The notes: a model not told the origin generated them from the letters alone. A stretch of 64,000 bases of DNA from Paenalkalicoccus suaedae (GCF_006965545.2 NZ_CP041372.2:1488001-1552000); one strand, 5' to 3'; counted from the first letter of the stretch, positions 8,128-18,664 are shown. A program made the numbers and translations.

Positions 8128-9703
8128 GTCTTTCCTCCTCTAGCAAATGAGATAGATGCTCGAGTCTGAGCTTTATTTCGCTAGTTGAACGCTTCTTAGT
8201 GAATGTTTGCGTCATATAGGACTCTATGTCCGTGCGCGCTACGTCCTCTAAAATAGTGTCGACTTCACCTACGACGCCCTCAAATAAGCCAATTTTTTTA
8301 TACAGTAATGATAATAGGTGATCCTCGATCGTTTCTTTAACTGCGACATGGACGACCGTCACATCTTTAGATTGACCATGCCTATGGAGTCTTCCAATTC
8401 TTTGTTCGATCCGCATTGGATTCCAAGGAAGGTCATAGTTTATGAGTCGGTTGCAAAACTGAAGGTTTACTCCTTCGTTCCCTGCTTCTGTAGCAATCAT
8501 GATTTGTGCACGATCTTTAAAAACCTGTTTCATCCACTCTTTCTTTCCTCGTTTAAAACCCCCTCTAAAAGGCACGCATATATACCCGGCTTGGGTTAAA
8601 AATGCCTGTAAATAAAGCTGGGTTGCACGATACTCCGTAAAAATAAGTACTTTATCAGACCCCCAGCTTTTTATCTGATTTAACACTTCCTTAGCCTTCG
8701 CGTGATGGTCTACCTGCTGCATAGCTGCTAACAGCTCCTGAAGGTCTCCTGTATCTTCTAGCTTTTCTTCTTTTAGCGCTTTGACCATGGTTGTTAATGC
8801 GGCAAATTTACTTGAGCACCACTCCCGTCTCAGAGTTAAAGAGAGGAGTGAGTTAACAGCTTGTAAGTCATCAAGCTTTTCATAGACCTGTGTCTCTTCG
8901 GGCGAAAAGTCAATTAACGTTGTCGAGACAATTCGTTTCGGCCACTCTATAGAGGTATCCTTGCGCCTCGTTCGTATCATCACGCTTTTAACTAATGCTT
9001 TCATCTGGTCATCTGTTAACGATTTTTCGTGAGAAGCAGAGAGAAGACCTGGACGTAAGATAGATACTAAGTGGATTAATTCTTTTACTTTATTTTGCAT
9101 AGGTGTTGCAGTTAACAATAAACAAAATTTCTTTTTTAGTTGCTGAACAAATTGATGATTTCTAGACTGATGATTTTTAAGCTTATGAGCCTCATCGATA
9201 ATGATCATGTCATAATTAATGGCTAAGATAGCCTCTCTATTAGGCTCACGCTTTGCAAGCTCCATAGAGGAAATAATAATATCGTACGTCTCCCAATCTA
9301 CGCCTTTTCTCTTCTCATAAGCCGGCAATAAAAACTTTGTGCGAAGCTCTTCTCCCCATTGAGAAACTAATGAGGCAGGGCAAAGTATCAGAACCTTTTT
9401 CACAATATTTCGGTGCATATACTCTTTTAAAATTAATCCTGCTTCAATCGTTTTACCAAGCCCAACCTCATCCGCTAACAAAGCGCTTCCGTTTAATTCA
9501 AAAAGGACACGCTTACAGGCGTCAAGTTGATAATCATGTAAGGTGACATTTGGCAAGTGTGATAAAGAGACGATTCCATCAAATGGGAGGTTATGTAGCG
9601 CCTCGTTGATATCGTAAGCTAACGTAAATTGATCCCACGTCGTTATAGGATGCTGGTCTGTCAGTTTTTCTGACAAAGAATCTTTAAGTAGTACATCAAT
9701 CAT
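8114..9703 (-). CDS. yqhH: SNF2-type DEAD/DEAH helicase YqhH
   Basis: This 529-aa superfamily 2 SNF2/RapA-like ATPase has motif I LADEVGLGKTIEAG, motif II DEAHKLKN, motif III LLTATPMQN, motif V-like ATEAGNEGVNLQFC and motif VI EQRIGRLHRHGQ. Such enzymes remodel protein-nucleic acid complexes. The ATG at 9703 follows TGGAGGCG and is preferred to an upstream ATG at 9733. It is transcribed divergently from the glycine riboswitch and gcvT, as in B. subtilis. Confidence 0.9.
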   Translation of the reverse strand: MIDVLLKDSLSEKLTDQHPITTWDQFTLAYDINEALHNLPFDGIVSLSHLPNVTLHDYQLDACKRVLFELNGSALLADEVGLGKTIEAGLILKEYMHRNIVKKVLILCPASLVSQWGEELRTKFLLPAYEKRKGVDWETYDIIISSMELAKREPNREAILAINYDMIIIDEAHKLKNHQSRNHQFVQQLKKKFCLLLTATPMQNKVKELIHLVSILRPGLLSASHEKSLTDDQMKALVKSVMIRTRRKDTSIEWPKRIVSTTLIDFSPEETQVYEKLDDLQAVNSLLSLTLRREWCSSKFAALTTMVKALKEEKLEDTGDLQELLAAMQQVDHHAKAKEVLNQIKSWGSDKVLIFTEYRATQLYLQAFLTQAGYICVPFRGGFKRGKKEWMKQVFKDRAQIMIATEAGNEGVNLQFCNRLINYDLPWNPMRIEQRIGRLHRHGQSKDVTVVHVAVKETIEDHLLSLLYKKIGLFEGVVGEVDTILEDVARTDIESYMTQTFTKKRSTSEIKLRLEHLSHLLEEERHDAN

Positions 9704-9825
9704 GATAACGCCTCCACTAATCAGAAAATGCAAAAAAAACAGAATGTATCTTGCCTTGAAATTACGTTCAGTGATACGATGTATATAGTATGAACCAAAC
9801 GAAAGAAATTTATGTAAATATTTGC

Positions 9826-10041
9826 GAATGACAATAGGGGGAGAGGGCGACTCATCGTAGTCGACGCCGAAGGAGCAAACGGAGACGTGAATCTCTCAGG
9901 CAAAAGAGACTTCTATTGGACGCAACTCTGGAGAGCATCTGGATACTTAGCAGAGCACCGATGGGGAAACCTTTATGAGGGAAACTCTCAGGTACAAAGA
10001 CAGAGACACACTACTTTTTAGGGGTGTCTCTGTCTTTTTTT
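9826..10041 (+). promoter_or_regulatory. tandem glycine riboswitch (gcvT leader)
   Basis: Two aptamers lie in tandem. The first (about 9833-9918) contains GCCGAAGGAGCAAAC and AATCTCTCAGGCAAAAGA; the second (about 9919-9998) contains CTCTGGAGAGC, CACCGATGGGGAAAC and AACTCTCAGGTACAAAGA. A linker of a few bases joins them. These are the glycine riboswitch core elements and align by eye with the B. subtilis gcvT leader. The upstream GCGAATGACAAT may form the leader kink-turn with the linker. Glycine binding is known to allow readthrough of the downstream terminator and switch on glycine degradation. Confidence 0.96.
9998..10041 (+). terminator. glycine riboswitch expression-platform terminator
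   Basis: The stem GACAGAGACAC / GTGTCTCTGTC is followed by seven T residues. Its 5' arm directly abuts the second aptamer's closing strand, so ligand binding could compete with it. Confidence 0.92.
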
Positions 10042-10097
10042 GTGCAAAAGATGCTTTTATCACGTGAAATTGGTTTTTATTTTATGGAGGTGCAAGA

Positions 10098-11198
10098 ATG
10101 ACGTTAAAGCGAACGCCACTTTATGATGAGTATAAACGTGTTGGTGCAAAAACAATCGATTTTGGTGGTTGGGATTTACCGGTTCAATTTTCTTCTATTA
10201 AAGAGGAACATGAAGCAGTTCGAACAAAGGCAGGCCTATTCGATGTTTCTCATATGGGAGAGGTTGAGGTGAAAGGGTCTGGGGCGATTACGTACTTGCA
10301 AAAAATGATGACAAATGATGTTAGTAAAATGAAGGATAATCAGTGCCAATATACAGCTATGTGCTATGAAGATGGTGGAACAGTGGATGATCTTGTGATC
10401 TATCGTCGCTCGGAAACGGACTTTTTATTAGTGGTGAATGCCTCTAATCAAGAGAAGGATGCGCAGTGGCTAATAGACCATGCAACGGAGGACGTAGAAG
10501 TAACAGATGTATCCGATAACTATGCGCAGTTAGCGCTACAAGGGCCCATGGCGGAAAAGGTTGCAAATCGTTTGACGGATGAGGAGTTATCAGATATTTC
10601 CTTTTTCCGATTTAAAGATCACGTGACCCTTGCTGGTAAAAAAGTACTTATCTCTAGAACAGGATATACAGGTGAAGATGGTTTTGAAATCTATTGTCAC
10701 CCTCAGGATGCGACAGAGCTTTGGCAAGCGCTTCTAAAAGAAGGTGAAGCGGAGGGACTTGTTCCTTGTGGTTTAGGAGCACGTGACACGCTCCGATTTG
10801 AGGCAAAGCTTGCCTTATATGGTCAAGAGCTCTCTAAAGAAATTTCGCCACTTGAGGCTGGGATTGGATTTGTTGTAAAAACAGAAAAAGAGCCTGCTGC
10901 TATTGGGCAGAAGGCATTAAAGCAACAAAAGGAAGAGGGGCTTCAAAGAAAGCTTGTCGGAATCGAGATGATTGACAAAGGAATTCCAAGAACCGACTAC
11001 GAGGTTTATCACAATGATAGACAAATTGGCTTTGTCACGTCAGGCACGCAGTCTCCTACTTTGCAAAAGAATATTGGGCTTGCATTAATTGAGACGGTGT
11101 TCACAGAGCTTGGAACGGAAGTAGACGTGCAGGTTCGTAAAAAGCGTTTGAAGGCAAAAGTTGTCGCTACACCATTTTATAAGCGTGAGAAGAACTAA
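10098..11198 (+). CDS. gcvT: aminomethyltransferase, glycine cleavage T protein
   Basis: This 366-aa T protein of the glycine cleavage system takes the aminomethyl group from H protein and makes methylene-tetrahydrofolate and ammonia. It shows [11 protein letters not shown] near the start, [10 protein letters not shown] (with the conserved folate-site Asp-His region), [29 protein letters not shown] and the C-terminal barrel domain. First gene of gcvT-gcvPA-gcvPB, 57 bp after the riboswitch terminator. A GGAGGTG site precedes the ATG. Confidence 0.97.
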   Translation: MTLKRTPLYDEYKRVGAKTIDFGGWDLPVQFSSIKEEHEAVRTKAGLFDVSHMGEVEVKGSGAITYLQKMMTNDVSKMKDNQCQYTAMCYEDGGTVDDLVIYRRSETDFLLVVNASNQEKDAQWLIDHATEDVEVTDVSDNYAQLALQGPMAEKVANRLTDEELSDISFFRFKDHVTLAGKKVLISRTGYTGEDGFEIYCHPQDATELWQALLKEGEAEGLVPCGLGARDTLRFEAKLALYGQELSKEISPLEAGIGFVVKTEKEPAAIGQKALKQQKEEGLQRKLVGIEMIDKGIPRTDYEVYHNDRQIGFVTSGTQSPTLQKNIGLALIETVFTELGTEVDVQVRKKRLKAKVVATPFYKREKN

Positions 11199-11212
11199 AG
11201 AGGAGGATCATC

Positions 11213-12565
11213 ATGAATCGCTATCGATATTTACCACTAACTGAGCAAGATGAGAAAGAGATGCTGCAAACTATCGGAGTATCAAATTTGGATGAATTAT
11301 TTGAGGATATTCCAGACAGCATCAAATTTAAGGGTGATTTAAAGCTACAGGAAGCTTTGGACGAAACCGCACTTGTTAAAGAGATGAGCCGTCTAGCTCA
11401 AGCAAATACGCATGTCAAAGAGTTCCCCTCGTTTTTAGGGGCTGGTGTCTATGAGCATTATATTCCTTCTGTTGTCAATCATATGCTACTGCGCTCAGAG
11501 TTTTTTACAGCTTATACTCCTTACCAACCGGAGATTTCACAAGGAGAGCTACAGGGGATTTTTGAATTTCAGACGATGATTGCTGAATTGACGCAAATGG
11601 ATTTAGCGAACTCCTCTATGTATGATGGTCCGACAGCTTTATCAGAGGCAGCAATGATGAGTGCTGCTGAAACGAAAAAGAAGACGATCCTTGTCTCAAA
11701 AACTGTTCATCCCGAAGCGCGTCAGGTGCTTAAAACGAATGCTTCTGGCCAGAGCTTAACGGTTATTGAGATTGACGAAAAGGACGGACAAACTTCCCTT
11801 GAGGACTTAAAGGCAAAATATAACGATGACACTGCTTGTGTAGTCGTTCAATATCCAAACTTCTTAGGAGAAGTTGAAGATTTAGCAGCGATTGAGAAAA
11901 TTGCTCATTCTGAAAAGAAGAGCCTCCTCGTTGTTTCCTCCAATCCTCTAAGTCTTGGTGTTTTAAAGCCGCCAGGAGCATTTGGTGCAGATGTAGTTGT
12001 TGGGGATGCTCAGCCGTTCGGAATTCCGATGCAGTTAGGTGGACCGCACTGCGGCTATTTTGCTGTCACCAAAAAACTAATGCGGAAAGTACCAGGTCGA
12101 CTAGTTGGCCAAACGACAGATGACCAGGGACAAAGAGGTTTTGTGTTAACTCTGCAGGCACGCGAGCAACACATTAGACGCGAAAAAGCGACTAGTAATA
12201 TTTGTTCAAATCAGGCGCTTAACGCTCTTGGTGCTTCTATCGCTATGAGTGCAATTGGGAAACAAGGCTTAAAAGAAATGGCGATGCAAAACATTCAGAA
12301 GGCGAATTATGCCAAGCGTGCGCTTGAAGCGGCAGGTATACCTGTTGTGACAACGGGGGCATTCTTTAACGAGTTTGTCATTGACGTGAAGCGTTCTGTG
12401 AAAGAAGTGAATCAAGAGCTGTTTGAAAAAGGGATTATCGGAGGATTCGATCTAGCTCGTTTTTATCCAGAGAAGGAAGGTCACATGCTTTTAGCCGTGA
12501 CAGAGCTTCGAACGAAAAAGGAAATTGATCAGCTAGTGGCATCACTTGGGGAGGTTGTGGCATGA
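11213..12565 (+). CDS. gcvPA: glycine dehydrogenase (decarboxylating) subunit 1
   Basis: This 450-aa protein is the N-terminal half of the split P protein, which decarboxylates glycine on pyridoxal phosphate and passes the aminomethyl group to lipoylated H protein. Family features include [15 protein letters not shown], the [12 protein letters not shown] segment and [10 protein letters not shown]. It forms a heterotetramer with the gcvPB product, which carries the PLP lysine. It overlaps gcvPB by 4 bp (ATGA). Confidence 0.96.
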   Translation: MNRYRYLPLTEQDEKEMLQTIGVSNLDELFEDIPDSIKFKGDLKLQEALDETALVKEMSRLAQANTHVKEFPSFLGAGVYEHYIPSVVNHMLLRSEFFTAYTPYQPEISQGELQGIFEFQTMIAELTQMDLANSSMYDGPTALSEAAMMSAAETKKKTILVSKTVHPEARQVLKTNASGQSLTVIEIDEKDGQTSLEDLKAKYNDDTACVVVQYPNFLGEVEDLAAIEKIAHSEKKSLLVVSSNPLSLGVLKPPGAFGADVVVGDAQPFGIPMQLGGPHCGYFAVTKKLMRKVPGRLVGQTTDDQGQRGFVLTLQAREQHIRREKATSNICSNQALNALGASIAMSAIGKQGLKEMAMQNIQKANYAKRALEAAGIPVVTTGAFFNEFVIDVKRSVKEVNQELFEKGIIGGFDLARFYPEKEGHMLLAVTELRTKKEIDQLVASLGEVVA

Positions 12566-14034
12566 AAAACCAAGCACTTATTTTTGAGTTGAGTAAGGAA
12601 GGACGTATCGGTCATAGTTTACCTGAAATGGACACGGAAGAAGTCTCGTTATCAGAACTTTTACCACAAGAGATGATACGTACAGATGATGCGGAGCTAC
12701 CTGAAGTATCCGAGTTACAGCTAGTAAGACACTATACGGCACTATCTAAGCGTAACCACGGTGTTGATTCTGGTTTTTATCCACTAGGCTCGTGTACGAT
12801 GAAGTACAATCCAAAAATTAATGAAGACATGGCTCGTTTGCCAGGGTTTGCTCATATTCACCCTTATCAAGATGAGTCACAGCTTCAAGGAGCTTTAGAG
12901 CTTATGTATTACCTGCAGGAGTCATTAGCGGAAATCACTGGAATGGATCAAGTGACGCTTCAACCAGCTGCAGGTGCTCATGGAGAGTGGACAGGGCTTA
13001 TGCTGATCAGAGCGTATCATGAAGCGAATAATGATTCAAAGCGCACAAAGGTAATCGTACCTGACTCTGCGCACGGTACGAACCCTGCTTCAGCTGTTGT
13101 AGCTGGATTTGACGCTGTGACAGTTAGGTCGACAGAAGAAGGCCTAGTAGATCTTGATCACTTGCGCGAGCTTGCAGGAGATGATACTGCAGCACTTATG
13201 TTAACGAATCCTAATACATTAGGTTTATTCGAGCGTCAAATTGAAGAAATGGCAGCGATTATTCACGAAGCTGGCGGGAAGCTTTATTATGATGGTGCCA
13301 ATTCAAACGCCATTTTAGGAATTAGTCGTCCTGGAGACATGGGCTTTGACGTCGTTCATTTAAACTTACACAAAACATTTACGACTCCTCACGGGGGCGG
13401 AGGGCCAGGATCTGGACCTGTAGGTGTTAAAAAGGATTTAATTCCTTATCTACCTGCACCTGTTGTTGATGTGAAGGACGGCACGTACTTCCTTGATTAT
13501 GAGCGTGATGAGACAATCGGACGAGTGAAGCCTTTTTATGGTAACTTTGGTATCAACGTACGCGCATATACGTACATTCGCACGATGGGAGCAGAGGGTC
13601 TAAGACTTGTCTCTCGCTATGCTGTTTTAAATGCTAACTATATGTTTAGACGCTTAGAGCCTTACTTTGATGCTCCTTATACGCAACACTGTAAGCACGA
13701 GTTTGTTTTGTCAGGGAAGCGTCAGAAAAAGCTTGGTGTGAGAACGTTAGATATGGCAAAGCGTTTACTCGATTTTGGGTATCATCCACCGACGATCTAC
13801 TTCCCTATTAACGTAGAGGAATGTCTAATGATTGAACCGACGGAGACAGAGTCTAAAGAGACTCTTGATGAATTCTGTGATGCCATGATTCAAATCGCCA
13901 AAGAAGCAGAGGAAACTCCTGAGGTTGTGCAAGAAGCACCTCATACGACTGTCATTGGACGTTTAGACGAAACGACAGCTGCAAGAAAGCCAATTCTGCG
14001 TTATGAAAAAGAAAAAGAATTAGTAGAACAGTAA
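12562..14034 (+). CDS. gcvPB: glycine dehydrogenase (decarboxylating) subunit 2
   Basis: This 490-aa C-terminal half of the split P protein carries the PLP-binding lysine in [21 protein letters not shown]. Other family segments are [23 protein letters not shown] and [12 protein letters not shown]. With gcvPA and gcvT it supplies the P and T activities; H protein and lipoamide dehydrogenase lie elsewhere. A terminator follows. Confidence 0.97.
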   Translation: MKNQALIFELSKEGRIGHSLPEMDTEEVSLSELLPQEMIRTDDAELPEVSELQLVRHYTALSKRNHGVDSGFYPLGSCTMKYNPKINEDMARLPGFAHIHPYQDESQLQGALELMYYLQESLAEITGMDQVTLQPAAGAHGEWTGLMLIRAYHEANNDSKRTKVIVPDSAHGTNPASAVVAGFDAVTVRSTEEGLVDLDHLRELAGDDTAALMLTNPNTLGLFERQIEEMAAIIHEAGGKLYYDGANSNAILGISRPGDMGFDVVHLNLHKTFTTPHGGGGPGSGPVGVKKDLIPYLPAPVVDVKDGTYFLDYERDETIGRVKPFYGNFGINVRAYTYIRTMGAEGLRLVSRYAVLNANYMFRRLEPYFDAPYTQHCKHEFVLSGKRQKKLGVRTLDMAKRLLDFGYHPPTIYFPINVEECLMIEPTETESKETLDEFCDAMIQIAKEAEETPEVVQEAPHTTVIGRLDETTAARKPILRYEKEKELVEQ

Positions 14035-14041
14035 TAATATG

Positions 14042-14078
14042 GCCGAGACAAACGCGATTGAAGGTTGTCTCGGCTTAT
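14042..14078 (+). terminator. hairpin after gcvPB
   Basis: The stem GCCGAGACAA / TTGTCTCGGC has a 13-nt loop and the tail TTATTT. Confidence 0.75.
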
Positions 14079-14123
14079 TTGTTGATGCTTGTATGTGGTG
14101 TCTAGTATAAGGAGAAAAGTGGA

Positions 14124-14303
14124 TTTTCGGATAATGGAAGGGCAAAAGTGGATAATCGGAGCATGTTTTCGGATAATGGAAGGCCAAAAGCGGATAATCA
14201 GAGCGTATTTTCGGATAATGCAAAGGCAAAAGCGGATAATCGGAGCGCGTTTTCGGATAATGCAAAGGCAAAAGTGGATAATCGAAGCAAGTTTTCGGAT
14301 AAT
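14124..14303 (+). repeat. tandem array, GGATAAT every 21 bp
   Basis: The heptamer GGATAAT begins at 14129, 14150, 14171, 14192, 14213, 14234, 14255, 14276 and 14297: nine copies at exactly 21-bp steps. Two alternating 21-bp half-units make a 42-bp unit with four full copies (14124-14291) and a partial fifth. Odd half-units begin TTTTCGGATAATG, even ones continue AAAGYGGATAATC. Because 42 is divisible by 3, every frame stays open and gives spurious 14-residue-repeat ORFs of about 100 aa; no ribosome site supports them. A related array lies at 56213-56302. Confidence 0.95.
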
Positions 14304-14341
14304 CAACCCCCCTCCCCAATTAACCGCACGTCACTCAACGC

Positions 14342-14378
14342 AAAAAAGCTGGAACAAAATGATTGCTTTTGTCCCAGC
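14342..14378 (-). terminator. intrinsic terminator after yqhL
   Basis: Read on the minus strand, GCTGGGACAAAAG pairs with TTTTGTTCCAGC and is followed by TTTTTT. Confidence 0.85.
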
Positions 14379-14410
14379 CCTTTTACATTAGTTCTATCCA
14401 ACGTACGTGT

Positions 14411-14782
14411 TTACTTTTTGATCTTACCTGACCATTTGCGGAAGCCGCCTTTTAACATATAAATGTCTTCAGCGCCACGTTTTTTGTTAATAATTTTAGA
14501 TGCTTGTACACTACGAGAGCCGTTTTGGCAGTACAGGTATACTGGTTTATCCGGTCTGATTTCTGTGTTACGCATACGAAGCTGGGAAAGAGGGATGTTT
14601 CTTGCGCCTAAAATATGTCCAGTTTGGAACTCTCGCTCTTCACGAACATCAATTAACTGCGCTTTACGATAGTTCTTCGTAAACTCTTCTTGCTCAATGG
14701 TGGTTAAAAAGCTAGGCTTTTTAAGTCTAAATAAAATAAATGCCACTAACAATAAGGTGATTCCAATATAAACCCAAAGCAT
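14411..14782 (-). CDS. yqhL: rhodanese-like membrane-anchored protein YqhL
   Basis: This 123-aa protein has an N-terminal membrane anchor (residues 2-20) and a single rhodanese domain. The domain shows LIDVREEREFQTGHI, GARNIPLSQL and the active-site Cys in YCQNGSRS, followed by LKGGFRKW. Rhodanese domains carry persulfide sulfur; the acceptor is unknown. It is convergent with the gcv operon and divergent from lipM, as in B. subtilis. Confidence 0.88.
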   Translation of the reverse strand: MLWVYIGITLLLVAFILFRLKKPSFLTTIEQEEFTKNYRKAQLIDVREEREFQTGHILGARNIPLSQLRMRNTEIRPDKPVYLYCQNGSRSVQASKIINKKRGAEDIYMLKGGFRKWSGKIKK

Positions 14783-14916
14783 ACTGCCACTCCTTTATAA
14801 TTACATATCCACTTCAAATGATATACATAAATCAGCCATCATGCAATGGGTAGAGACTTGTTTTGCGTATAAATTCTCGATGATGTAAAATGAGGGGGCA
14901 AAGGAGTTGGATGTAA

Positions 14917-15747
14917 TTGGATAAATGGATATTTATAGATTCAGAAAAGCAAGAGCCTAGTTACAATATGGCTCTGGATGAAAAACTAATGGACTGGCAT
15001 CGTGAAGGCAAGATTCCACCGGCAATCCGTTTTTATGAATGGGACCCGGCAACCTTATCGCTCGGCTATTTCCAACGAGTAGAACGAGATATTGATTTAG
15101 AGGCTGTGAAACGGCATGAGGTTGGCTTCATTAGACGACCAACTGGTGGAAGAGCTGTATTACATGAAGATGAACTTACATATAGCATTATCGTTTCAGA
15201 AGACCACGAAGGGATCCCGCTTCACGTGACAGAGGCCTATCGTGTTCTTTCAGAAGGACTTTTAGTAGGGTTCCGTGATTTAGGACTAGATGCTGAATTT
15301 TCGATCCCACGGACACAAGAAGAGCGAGACGCATTAAAGAATCCGAGGTCAGCAGTTTGCTTTGATGCACCTTCCTGGTACGAAATGGTGGTAGCCGGTC
15401 GTAAAATTGCTGGTAGTGCTCAAACTAGGCAAAACGGAGTTGTACTACAACACGGGTCGATCATTCGTTCTATCAATGAAGAAAAGCTGTTTGATATGTT
15501 TAAATTTAAAAATGAGCGACTAAGGCAACGCATGCAGGAGGGATTTAAAAAGAAGGCAACGCCAATATGTGATTTGCTCGAAGTAACACCGTCAATCTCA
15601 GTGATGAAGCAGGCTTTTCGCGATGGGTTTGAGAGAGCACTAAATATTTCGTTAGTAGACTACGCGTTAACACGAGAGCAAGAAGATGAGGTGCATCATT
15701 TAGCAGAGAAAAAATATCGCTCTGATGCATGGACCTACAAATATTAA
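14917..15747 (+). CDS. lipM: octanoyltransferase LipM
   Basis: This 276-aa member of the biotin/lipoate A/B transferase family moves octanoyl from acyl carrier protein to GcvH in lipoate synthesis. Key elements are [18 protein letters not shown], the acyl-accepting Cys in [12 protein letters not shown] (near residue 150) and [11 protein letters not shown] with the catalytic Lys. The TTG at 14917 follows AAGGAG with suitable spacing. Its place after gcv fits, since H protein is the first lipoylated target. Confidence 0.93.
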   Translation: MDKWIFIDSEKQEPSYNMALDEKLMDWHREGKIPPAIRFYEWDPATLSLGYFQRVERDIDLEAVKRHEVGFIRRPTGGRAVLHEDELTYSIIVSEDHEGIPLHVTEAYRVLSEGLLVGFRDLGLDAEFSIPRTQEERDALKNPRSAVCFDAPSWYEMVVAGRKIAGSAQTRQNGVVLQHGSIIRSINEEKLFDMFKFKNERLRQRMQEGFKKKATPICDLLEVTPSISVMKQAFRDGFERALNISLVDYALTREQEDEVHHLAEKKYRSDAWTYKY

Positions 15748-15963
15748 AATGGCTGAGAGTAAATAACGTAGTAATGGCTAAAATAATGAGAGAAATTAAT
15801 CTATCATGAGCTAATAAGTTATTTCACCCTCATTTTGAGTGTTTTTTACTTTCTTGTATTCTTCAAATTGTGCTAAGATAAGACTCGTACTTACAGCGAC
15901 AAGAGGAATAATTTGTCTATTCCTATGAAAGAAAATGAAAATAATAATTCCCCTTCATTAGTG

Positions 15964-15991
15964 TTTACAAAGCTATAAGAAGTGGTATAAA
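15964..15991 (+). promoter_or_regulatory. sigma-A-type promoter of class II RNR
   Basis: TTTACA (15964-15969), 16-bp spacer, TATAAA (15986-15991). Transcription would begin near 15998, just before the NrdR boxes. Confidence 0.65.
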
Positions 15992-16002
15992 ATTAAATAC
16001 AG

Positions 16003-16049
16003 ACGCTACATATTGTGATAAAGTATATCTACAACACAATATGTAGCTT
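16003..16049 (+). promoter_or_regulatory. pair of NrdR boxes within an inverted repeat
   Basis: Two matches to the NrdR consensus acaCwAtATaTwGtgt have cores CTACATATTG (16006-16015) and CAATATGTAG (16037-16046). Core starts are 31 bp apart, about three helical turns, which is the classic spacing for paired NrdR sites. NrdR is the ATP/dATP-sensing repressor of ribonucleotide reductase genes. The same bases form a perfect 13-bp inverted repeat (16005-16017 with 16035-16047) followed by TTTTTT, so an RNA attenuator is also possible. Confidence 0.75.
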
Positions 16050-16096
16050 TTTTCATGGTCGATAGTAGTAAGTGAATGGAAAGGGAGCGAAGAAAC

Positions 16097-18664
16097 ATGA
16101 CAACTTTTATGTCAGAAAAACGCATTAACGTAGAGCAACTAAATAAAGATATTGAGCAATTTCCGCAGGTGTTCCCTATTACACCCGATATGCACCGTAA
16201 ACAAAGCGGGGTATCACGTTTAGTTATGTTAGATCGCTACACGTTTAAGGACACAGAAAAAAAGACACTAAAAGAGGGCGATTTTGTCGTATTAACCGTT
16301 AAATCAGACCCTAAGTTCCCAGCTCGTGGATATGGATTTGTAGTCGAGGTTGATTGGACGGAAAGTAAAGCTAAAATTGCTGTCGATGAAGAATTCCAAG
16401 CCGTATTAGATGATCCAGAAGAGAAGCGAACTGGTATCGTAGAGCGACCGCTTGCAACAATCGACAAGCCGCTTGAAGTATACTACGAGCAAATCGCCAA
16501 GCGTAACGCCCTTGGACTTGCATCCGTGGAGCAGGAAGAAGATACAAGACAAGAGTGGTTTGAAAAGTTTTATCACGAGCTAGTGCATATGAATTTTGTC
16601 CCCGCAGGACGAGTTCTTTACGGAGCAGGAGCAGGAACAGACGTTACGTATTTCAATTGTTACGTCATGCCTTTTATTGAAGACTCTAGAGAAGGTATTT
16701 CTGATCACCGTAAGCAAGTAATGGAAATAATGAGTCGTGGTGGCGGAGTTGGTACAAATGGCTCTACACTAAGACCTCGTAATACACTTGCGAGAGGGGT
16801 AAACGGCAAATCATCTGGGTCGGTATCTTGGCTTGACGATATTGCAAAGCTTACTCACTTAGTTGAACAAGGCGGCTCAAGACGTGGTGCCCAGATGATT
16901 ATGCTCGCAGACTGGCATCCTGATATCTTAGAATTTATTATATCTAAAATGCAAAATCCTCGTATCTTACGTTACCTACTAGAAAACACGGAGGATGGAC
17001 AAATTCGTGAATTAATCTCGGACAAGCTGAAATTTACTCCATTCACGGAGATTGAAGAAGCAATGTATCAAAGCATCGTAAACTACAAGCATATTGAAGG
17101 ACAGGGTGGATTTGATCCAAAAGTTATTCGAGATGCAGAAGAAAAGCTCCGCACAGGGGGAACGTACTCCGTTAACAATGCGGAGTTCCTAACAGGAGCA
17201 AATATTTCTGTTTGTATTACAAAGGAATTCATGGAAGCTGTTGAAAAGGACGAAGATTATGCACTTCGCTTCCCTGATGTAGAGAACTACACAGCAGAAG
17301 AAATGAAAGCCTATAATAGAGAGTGGCAGGAATACGGTGACGTTCGCGAGTGGGAAGCACTTGGGTTTGGAGTTCGCACATATCGATCTATTAAAGCAAA
17401 AGAGCTTTGGAATTTAATAAATGTTTGTGCGACGTATTCTGCAGAGCCTGGAATCTTCTTTATTGATAATGCAAATGAGATGACGAACGCGCAAGCATAT
17501 GGTCAAAAGGTTGTCGCGACAAATCCTTGTGGAGAGCAACCATTAGCTCCTTACTCTGTTTGTAACTTAGCTGCGGTGAACCTTTCTGAAATGGCTGATT
17601 TAACAACGAAGCAGGTAGATTTTGAGAAGCTTAAGCAAACGGTAGCAACTGGAGTAAGAATGCAAGATAACGTTATTGATGCTACTCCTTACTTCCTCGA
17701 GGATAATACGAAGCAGGCTAAAGGAGAGCGACGTGTCGGATTAGGTGTTATGGGACTTCACGATTTACTCATCCACACGGAGACTGTATATGGATCAGAT
17801 GAAGGGAACGAGCTAGTAGACAAAGTCTTCGAAACAATTGCAACTACTGCTTACCGCACAAGTGTTGAGCTTGCTAAAGAAAAAGGCTCATTCCCTTATT
17901 TAGTCGGTGGCAACGAGGAAGAAACAGCTCACCTTCGTGAGAAATTTACGCAAACTGGTTATATGAAAAAGATGCCTGAGGATATCAAACAAGGAATTCT
18001 TGAGCAGGGTATCCGCAACTCTCATTTATTAACTGTTGCACCAACAGGGTCTACAGGAACGATGGTAGGAGTTTCAACTGGACTCGAGCCTTACTTCTCC
18101 TTCTCTTACTTTAGAAGCGGTCGTTTAGGTAAATTTATTGAGGTGAAAGCTGAAATTCTACAACGCTACTTAGATAATCATCCTGAGACAGATCCAAATA
18201 ATTTACCTGAATGGTTTGTGTCTAGTATGGATCTATCTCCAGAAGCGCATGCGGACGTGCAATGTGTGATTCAAAAATGGGTGGATAGCTCATTAAGTAA
18301 AACTGTTAACGCACCTAAAGGATATACGGTCGATCAAGTAAAGAGCGTATACGAGCGTTTGTATCGTGGAGGAGCTAAAGGTGGTACGGTTTACGTAGAT
18401 GGTAGCCGTGACTCTCAAGTATTAACGCTAAAAGCAGAAGAAAACGATAGCTACGCGGTCGATTTAACTGGTGGCGAAGCAGTCGATGAAAAGAAAAAAC
18501 AGGTAGTGTTGATCGAAACCATTAAAGATGTAAGATCTACTTCCGTTACGTATGGTAGTGAGGTAGGCGATACTTGTCCAGTGTGTAGACAAGGGACAGT
18601 AGAAGAAATTGGTGGCTGTAATACGTGTACAAACTGCAGTGCCCAGTTAAAGTGTGGCCTTTAA
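16097..18664 (+). CDS. nrdJ: B12-dependent (class II) ribonucleotide reductase
   Basis: This 855-aa enzyme reduces ribonucleotides to deoxyribonucleotides using adenosylcobalamin. It has the redox Cys in YFNCYVMP, a GGGVGTNGSTLRP loop, the active-site NPCGEQPL (Asn-Cys-Glu), and APTGSTGTM. The C-terminus GDTCPVCRQG...GCNTCTNC looks like a zinc ribbon. A charged insertion of roughly 80 residues follows the LADWHPDILEFI segment. The ATG at 16097 follows AAGGGAG by 9 nt and is preferred to the ATG at 16076. No cobalamin riboswitch was seen upstream; paired NrdR boxes suggest control by dNTP status. Confidence 0.93.
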   Translation: MTTFMSEKRINVEQLNKDIEQFPQVFPITPDMHRKQSGVSRLVMLDRYTFKDTEKKTLKEGDFVVLTVKSDPKFPARGYGFVVEVDWTESKAKIAVDEEFQAVLDDPEEKRTGIVERPLATIDKPLEVYYEQIAKRNALGLASVEQEEDTRQEWFEKFYHELVHMNFVPAGRVLYGAGAGTDVTYFNCYVMPFIEDSREGISDHRKQVMEIMSRGGGVGTNGSTLRPRNTLARGVNGKSSGSVSWLDDIAKLTHLVEQGGSRRGAQMIMLADWHPDILEFIISKMQNPRILRYLLENTEDGQIRELISDKLKFTPFTEIEEAMYQSIVNYKHIEGQGGFDPKVIRDAEEKLRTGGTYSVNNAEFLTGANISVCITKEFMEAVEKDEDYALRFPDVENYTAEEMKAYNREWQEYGDVREWEALGFGVRTYRSIKAKELWNLINVCATYSAEPGIFFIDNANEMTNAQAYGQKVVATNPCGEQPLAPYSVCNLAAVNLSEMADLTTKQVDFEKLKQTVATGVRMQDNVIDATPYFLEDNTKQAKGERRVGLGVMGLHDLLIHTETVYGSDEGNELVDKVFETIATTAYRTSVELAKEKGSFPYLVGGNEEETAHLREKFTQTGYMKKMPEDIKQGILEQGIRNSHLLTVAPTGSTGTMVGVSTGLEPYFSFSYFRSGRLGKFIEVKAEILQRYLDNHPETDPNNLPEWFVSSMDLSPEAHADVQCVIQKWVDSSLSKTVNAPKGYTVDQVKSVYERLYRGGAKGGTVYVDGSRDSQVLTLKAEENDSYAVDLTGGEAVDEKKKQVVLIETIKDVRSTSVTYGSEVGDTCPVCRQGTVEEIGGCNTCTNCSAQLKCGL

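Noticed and set aside
14124-14303. Possible CRISPR array
   Set aside because: Units are contiguous with no unique spacers and no cas genes are present.
14001-14391. Several overlapping ORFs of about 100 aa with 14-residue repeats, both strands
   Set aside because: They exist because the 42-bp DNA repeat is a multiple of three and lacks stops; no ribosome sites, and several frames are open at once.
15748-16075. Cobalamin riboswitch before the class II RNR
   Set aside because: No B12-box-like conserved element was found and the gap instead contains a promoter and NrdR boxes.
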